This document shows positions 6,314 to 8,508 of a stretch of 8,508 nucleotides of DNA, piece after piece. This stretch comes from Actimicrobium sp047621345 (lineage in GTDB: Bacteria; Pseudomonadota; Gammaproteobacteria; Burkholderiales; Burkholderiaceae_D): NCBI GenBank assembly GCA_047621345.1, contig JBLHLW010000102.1, positions 1 through 8,508 of the forward strand, written 5' to 3'. How positions within the stretch are numbered: position 1 is the first letter of the stretch; every line of letters begins with the position of its first letter. The position numbers and the translations under genes were made by a program. Below the pieces are notes generated by a model. That model ran no database searches. It was not told the origin of the DNA and worked only from the letters and a program-made list of their open reading frames with translations.

Positions 6314-6994
6314 ATGCAGCTCAATGCCGATTTCAGTCTCCGCGTCGTCGTGCACGCGGCGCAATTGCCGTGGGTGGCGTCGCCGGTGGCAGGTATCGAG
6401 CGGCGCATGCTCGACCGCATTGGCGACGAAGTGGCACGTGCCACATCGATCGTGCGCTACGCAGCGGGTAGCCAGTTCACCGCCCACGTGCATGGTGGCG
6501 GCGAGGAATTTCTCGTGCTCGATGGCGTGTTCAGCGACGAGCATGGGGATTGCCCGGCGGGTACCTACGTCCGTAATCCGCCGACCTCCCACCACACACC
6601 GCACTCCGGGCCGGGCTGCACGATTCTCGTAAAGCTCAGGCAGTTCGATCCGGATGATCGTACCGAAGTCAGATCACCGGCGGCACCGCTGGATTTTCAG
6701 CCTGCGCCGGACCGGGCTGGTGTATCCATTCGATCGTTATTTGCGGATCAGCATGAAGTCGTGCAAATCGAACGCTGGGCTGCCGGCGTCACGGTCGATC
6801 AGACCTTCCCGGAGGGCATCGAAGTGCTGGTGCTCGAAGGCAGTTTTGAGGAGAGCGGAGACGTATTTGACGTGCAATCCTGGCTGCGCTTGCCTGCGCC
6901 TGCAAATTTACAGGCACAGGCCGGCGCGCAAGGGTGCACGGTCTGGATCAAGCAGGGTGGAATCCGGCCTGACCTCTACGCGGCTGATTCTTGA
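6314..6994 (+). CDS. ChrR-like double-cupin protein
   Basis: The protein has 226 residues. The first cupin (about 42-110) has HVHGGGEEFLVLDGVFSDEH with likely metal ligands His58, His60 and Glu64, then PAGTYVRNPPTSHHTPHS with His93, His94 and His97, ending TILVKLRQFDPDDR. This pattern is that of the ChrR cupin family, named for the C-terminal zinc domain of the anti-sigma factor ChrR of Rhodobacter, which senses singlet oxygen. The second cupin (about 140-220, IERWAAGVTVDQTFPEGIEVLVLEG) keeps the fold pattern but lacks the His ligands, so it is probably metal-free. There is no N-terminal anti-sigma (zinc-finger) domain and no sigma-factor gene nearby, so an anti-sigma role is unlikely. The start could also be GTG 6311, one codon upstream. 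The gene lies directly behind the GST gene, and its 3' end overlaps the convergent cyclase gene. Confidence 0.85.
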   Translation: MQLNADFSLRVVVHAAQLPWVASPVAGIERRMLDRIGDEVARATSIVRYAAGSQFTAHVHGGGEEFLVLDGVFSDEHGDCPAGTYVRNPPTSHHTPHSGPGCTILVKLRQFDPDDRTEVRSPAAPLDFQPAPDRAGVSIRSLFADQHEVVQIERWAAGVTVDQTFPEGIEVLVLEGSFEESGDVFDVQSWLRLPAPANLQAQAGAQGCTVWIKQGGIRPDLYAADS

Positions 6995-7967
6995 TGCGGT
7001 AGAGGGCTTTGTCGGCGCGCGCCAGCAGGAGTTGCGCCGACGTCACATCACTTGTGTAAGACGCTATTCCGACCGAAATTCCTAATGTGACTCGGTCACC
7101 GCTGAGCAGGCGGATCGGCTGCCGGACCGTATCCATCAGCCGGTCCGCCAATACCGCGACCGCATCGTTATCGGCATCGCGCGTGACGATGGCGAACTCA
7201 TCACCGCCAAGGCGGGCCAGCGTATCGCCCAGACGTACGTGGCGTTGCAGCCGCCGTGCGACTTCACACAGTACTTCATCGCCGGCCGCGTGGCCAAATT
7301 CATCATTGACACCCTTGAAACCGTCAAGGTCGAGACAGAGCAAGCTGAATGGTTTGCCGGTTCGCATCGCGTGGCTCATTTCCGTTGCCATCGCCTGGTC
7401 AAACTGGGCCCGGTTGGGTAATCCGGTCAGGTAATCCGTCATCGCCAGTTGCTCCAGCACCAGAGCCCGGCGGCGTCCCTCCATCGCCGTCATGACCAGC
7501 CTTGAACAATCCATCAGGATGTGCTGTTGCGTGTCGTTGAATGCACGCGGCCGATTATCGATCACCGCGATTGTCCCGAGTGCGTGACCACTGTCATCGA
7601 CCAGCGGAGCGCCGGCATAAAAGCGCAAGTGAGGATCGTGGCTGACTAGCGGGTTGATGGCAAAGCGTGGGTCGGCAGTGAGGTCTTCGATCACTAGCGG
7701 CGCACCGGGTTTCATGATGGCATGGGCACAAAAGGCGATTTTCCTGTCCAGTTGAGGCACGTCCAGTCCGAGTTTCGACTTGAACCAGAGCCGGTTACTG
7801 TCCATCATGGCAATGACTGCAATTGGCGCATTGAACGCATGGGCAACAACACGCGTGAGTGCGTCAAATTCGATTTCCGGTGAGGTATCGAGAATAGCGA
7901 AGGAGCGCAAGTGCGCCAGGCGTTCTGGTTCGTTAGCAGGAATGGGACAAGATGGTAAAGCTAGCAT
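6948..7967 (-). CDS. Diguanylate cyclase with N-terminal GAF domain
   Basis: The protein has 339 residues. A GAF sensor domain covers about 30-165 (ERLAHLRSFAILDTSPEIEFD lead-in from about 15, FYAGAPLVDDSGHALGTIAV at 116-135). The GGDEF domain runs from about 175 to 330. It has the usual TDYLTGLPNRAQFD start, Mg-binding Asp213 in CLDLDGFKGVND, Asn221 and Asp230 (aligned by eye to PleD), and an intact GGDEF at 254-258. Five residues before it sits RLGD (245-248), a complete I-site for c-di-GMP feedback inhibition. The enzyme makes c-di-GMP from two GTP. There is no transmembrane segment, so it is a cytoplasmic sensor; the GAF ligand is unknown. AAAAGGA (7978-7984) lies 10 nt before ATG 7967, slightly long spacing. 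The 3' end overlaps the convergent cupin gene by 47 bp. Confidence 0.93.
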   Translation of the reverse strand: MLALPSCPIPANEPERLAHLRSFAILDTSPEIEFDALTRVVAHAFNAPIAVIAMMDSNRLWFKSKLGLDVPQLDRKIAFCAHAIMKPGAPLVIEDLTADPRFAINPLVSHDPHLRFYAGAPLVDDSGHALGTIAVIDNRPRAFNDTQQHILMDCSRLVMTAMEGRRRALVLEQLAMTDYLTGLPNRAQFDQAMATEMSHAMRTGKPFSLLCLDLDGFKGVNDEFGHAAGDEVLCEVARRLQRHVRLGDTLARLGGDEFAIVTRDADNDAVAVLADRLMDTVRQPIRLLSGDRVTLGISVGIASYTSDVTSAQLLLARADKALYRIKNQPRRGQAGFHPA

Positions 7968-8057
7968 AATGCTTTTATCCTTTTGTTAGACACGGGCCTG
8001 TCGGCTCTCCATGTTCCCCACAGAGATAAGTGAATCATCTTTGAAATCGGGCTATCT

Positions 8058-8066
8058 TTTATAACA
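8058..8066 (-). promoter_or_regulatory. Candidate extended -10 promoter of the diguanylate cyclase gene
   Basis: The minus strand reads TG-T-TATAAA, an extended -10 (TGnTATAAT-like), with a predicted start near 8050 and a leader of about 80 nt before ATG 7967. No good -35 is visible at 17 nt, but extended -10 promoters can do without one. The sequence is locally AT-rich compared with its surroundings, which supports a promoter. Confidence 0.45.
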
Positions 8067-8126
8067 TAGGTCCCTTTTTGTGTGGCTGTAACTGCCATGG
8101 CGTGTCGTGTTCCTGCGCACGCCCGG

Positions 8127-8480
8127 TTAGCGTCCGCGATGTCCGCCACGGCCACGGTGCCCGCCGCCGTGACCACCCCGGTTGCCACGATGTGATGCCC
8201 CGGAACGATTGCGGTGCGCGCCGCGATAACCGTGGCTGCGTCCGCCACCGCTGTAATACTGCAGCCCGAGGCCAATCCCGGATGATCCGAAGGAGCCGTA
8301 AGGGGCGCCGTAGTAGTTGCCGTACTGCGTATTGTTGCTGTAGCCGTATGGAGTCTGGTAATACGTGCTGCTGGTGCCAATATATCCCGAGGACTGATAC
8401 GGTACAACGGCGCAGCCAGCGAGTGACAGGGCGAATAGCGCTGCAAGTAGAAATTTCCACCTTGCTATGAATTTCAGCAT
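8127..8480 (-). CDS. Small lipoprotein with Gly/Tyr-rich body and Gly/Arg/His-rich tail
   Basis: The protein has 117 residues. Its signal peptide has a basic start (MLKFIARWK), a hydrophobic core (FLLAALFALSL) and the lipobox LAGC with Cys23, so it should be a lipid-anchored envelope protein. The mature part is low-complexity: a Tyr/Ser/Gly region (about 30-80, with YYQTPYGYSNN and YGNYYGAPYGS), then an Arg/Gly/His tail (about 81-117, ending GHRGRGGHRGR). I do not recognise a named family; short Gly-rich envelope lipoproteins of this kind occur in proteobacteria. Position 2 after the Cys is Ala, with no Asp retention signal, so outer-membrane sorting is likely. The clean signal peptide argues for a real gene despite the low complexity. 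The ribosome binding site is weak (GGA about 9 nt upstream). It lies upstream of and co-directional with the cyclase gene, 159 nt apart. Confidence 0.75.
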   Translation of the reverse strand: MLKFIARWKFLLAALFALSLAGCAVVPYQSSGYIGTSSTYYQTPYGYSNNTQYGNYYGAPYGSFGSSGIGLGLQYYSGGGRSHGYRGAHRNRSGASHRGNRGGHGGGHRGRGGHRGR

Positions 8481-8508
8481 AATTAATGTCCAGTAATGTT
8501 TCCATTCG

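Noticed and set aside
7961..8446. Leftward open frame of 161 codons overlapping the small lipoprotein and its downstream spacer
   Set aside because: The other frame has a clean lipoprotein signal peptide. This one is Thr/Ala-rich without domain resemblance and runs through the cyclase promoter region.
1..8508. Search for a defence system, CRISPR array, prophage, transposon or tRNA-linked insertion
   Set aside because: No repeats with spacers, transposase, integrase, toxin-antitoxin or nuclease genes are apparent. The PLD-fold protein is an envelope lipoprotein with ClsC resemblance, not a defence nuclease.

Overview
The window reads as chromosomal DNA of a betaproteobacterium, most likely Burkholderiales of the Oxalobacteraceae type. 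This is inferred from the style of the RsuA, DUF1653 and ChrR-like cupin proteins, the moderately GC-rich coding sequence, and a recognisable PEP-CTERM tail. No phage, transposon, CRISPR, tRNA or rRNA was seen. Most of the window is ordinary housekeeping and envelope gene content, and I found no convincing multi-gene novel system.

Layout. A leftward block fills 1-1531: rsuA (cut by the window's left edge), an intrinsic terminator, the decayed 3' end of a PEP-CTERM protein gene, a short DUF1653 gene that appears to start at ATT, and an orphan FliL-like membrane protein gene. A divergent spacer (1532-1764) separates it from a rightward block. That block holds a CsbD-family stress protein with a strong terminator, an AsmA-family envelope protein, a ClsC-like phospholipase D lipoprotein, a glutathione S-transferase and a ChrR-like double cupin. 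The cupin gene converges on, and overlaps by 47 bp, a leftward GAF-GGDEF diguanylate cyclase. Upstream of the cyclase lies a leftward small lipoprotein with a Gly/Arg/His-rich tail.

How the genes may work together. The asmA-like and PLD genes are close and co-oriented, and both point to envelope lipids: lipid transport or outer-membrane assembly, and cardiolipin-type synthesis. The GST and cupin genes are almost abutting and probably co-transcribed, consistent with redox or electrophile stress, though the cupin has no sigma-factor partner here. The cyclase has an intact active site and an intact inhibitory I-site, so it should make c-di-GMP under GAF control.

The most noteworthy points are the apparent ATT start of the DUF1653 gene (in the same frame as fliL across a UGA), the PEP-CTERM remnant that has lost its PEP triplet, and a GGGTTT repeat with G-quadruplex potential that encodes the Lys-Pro tract of the FliL-like protein.
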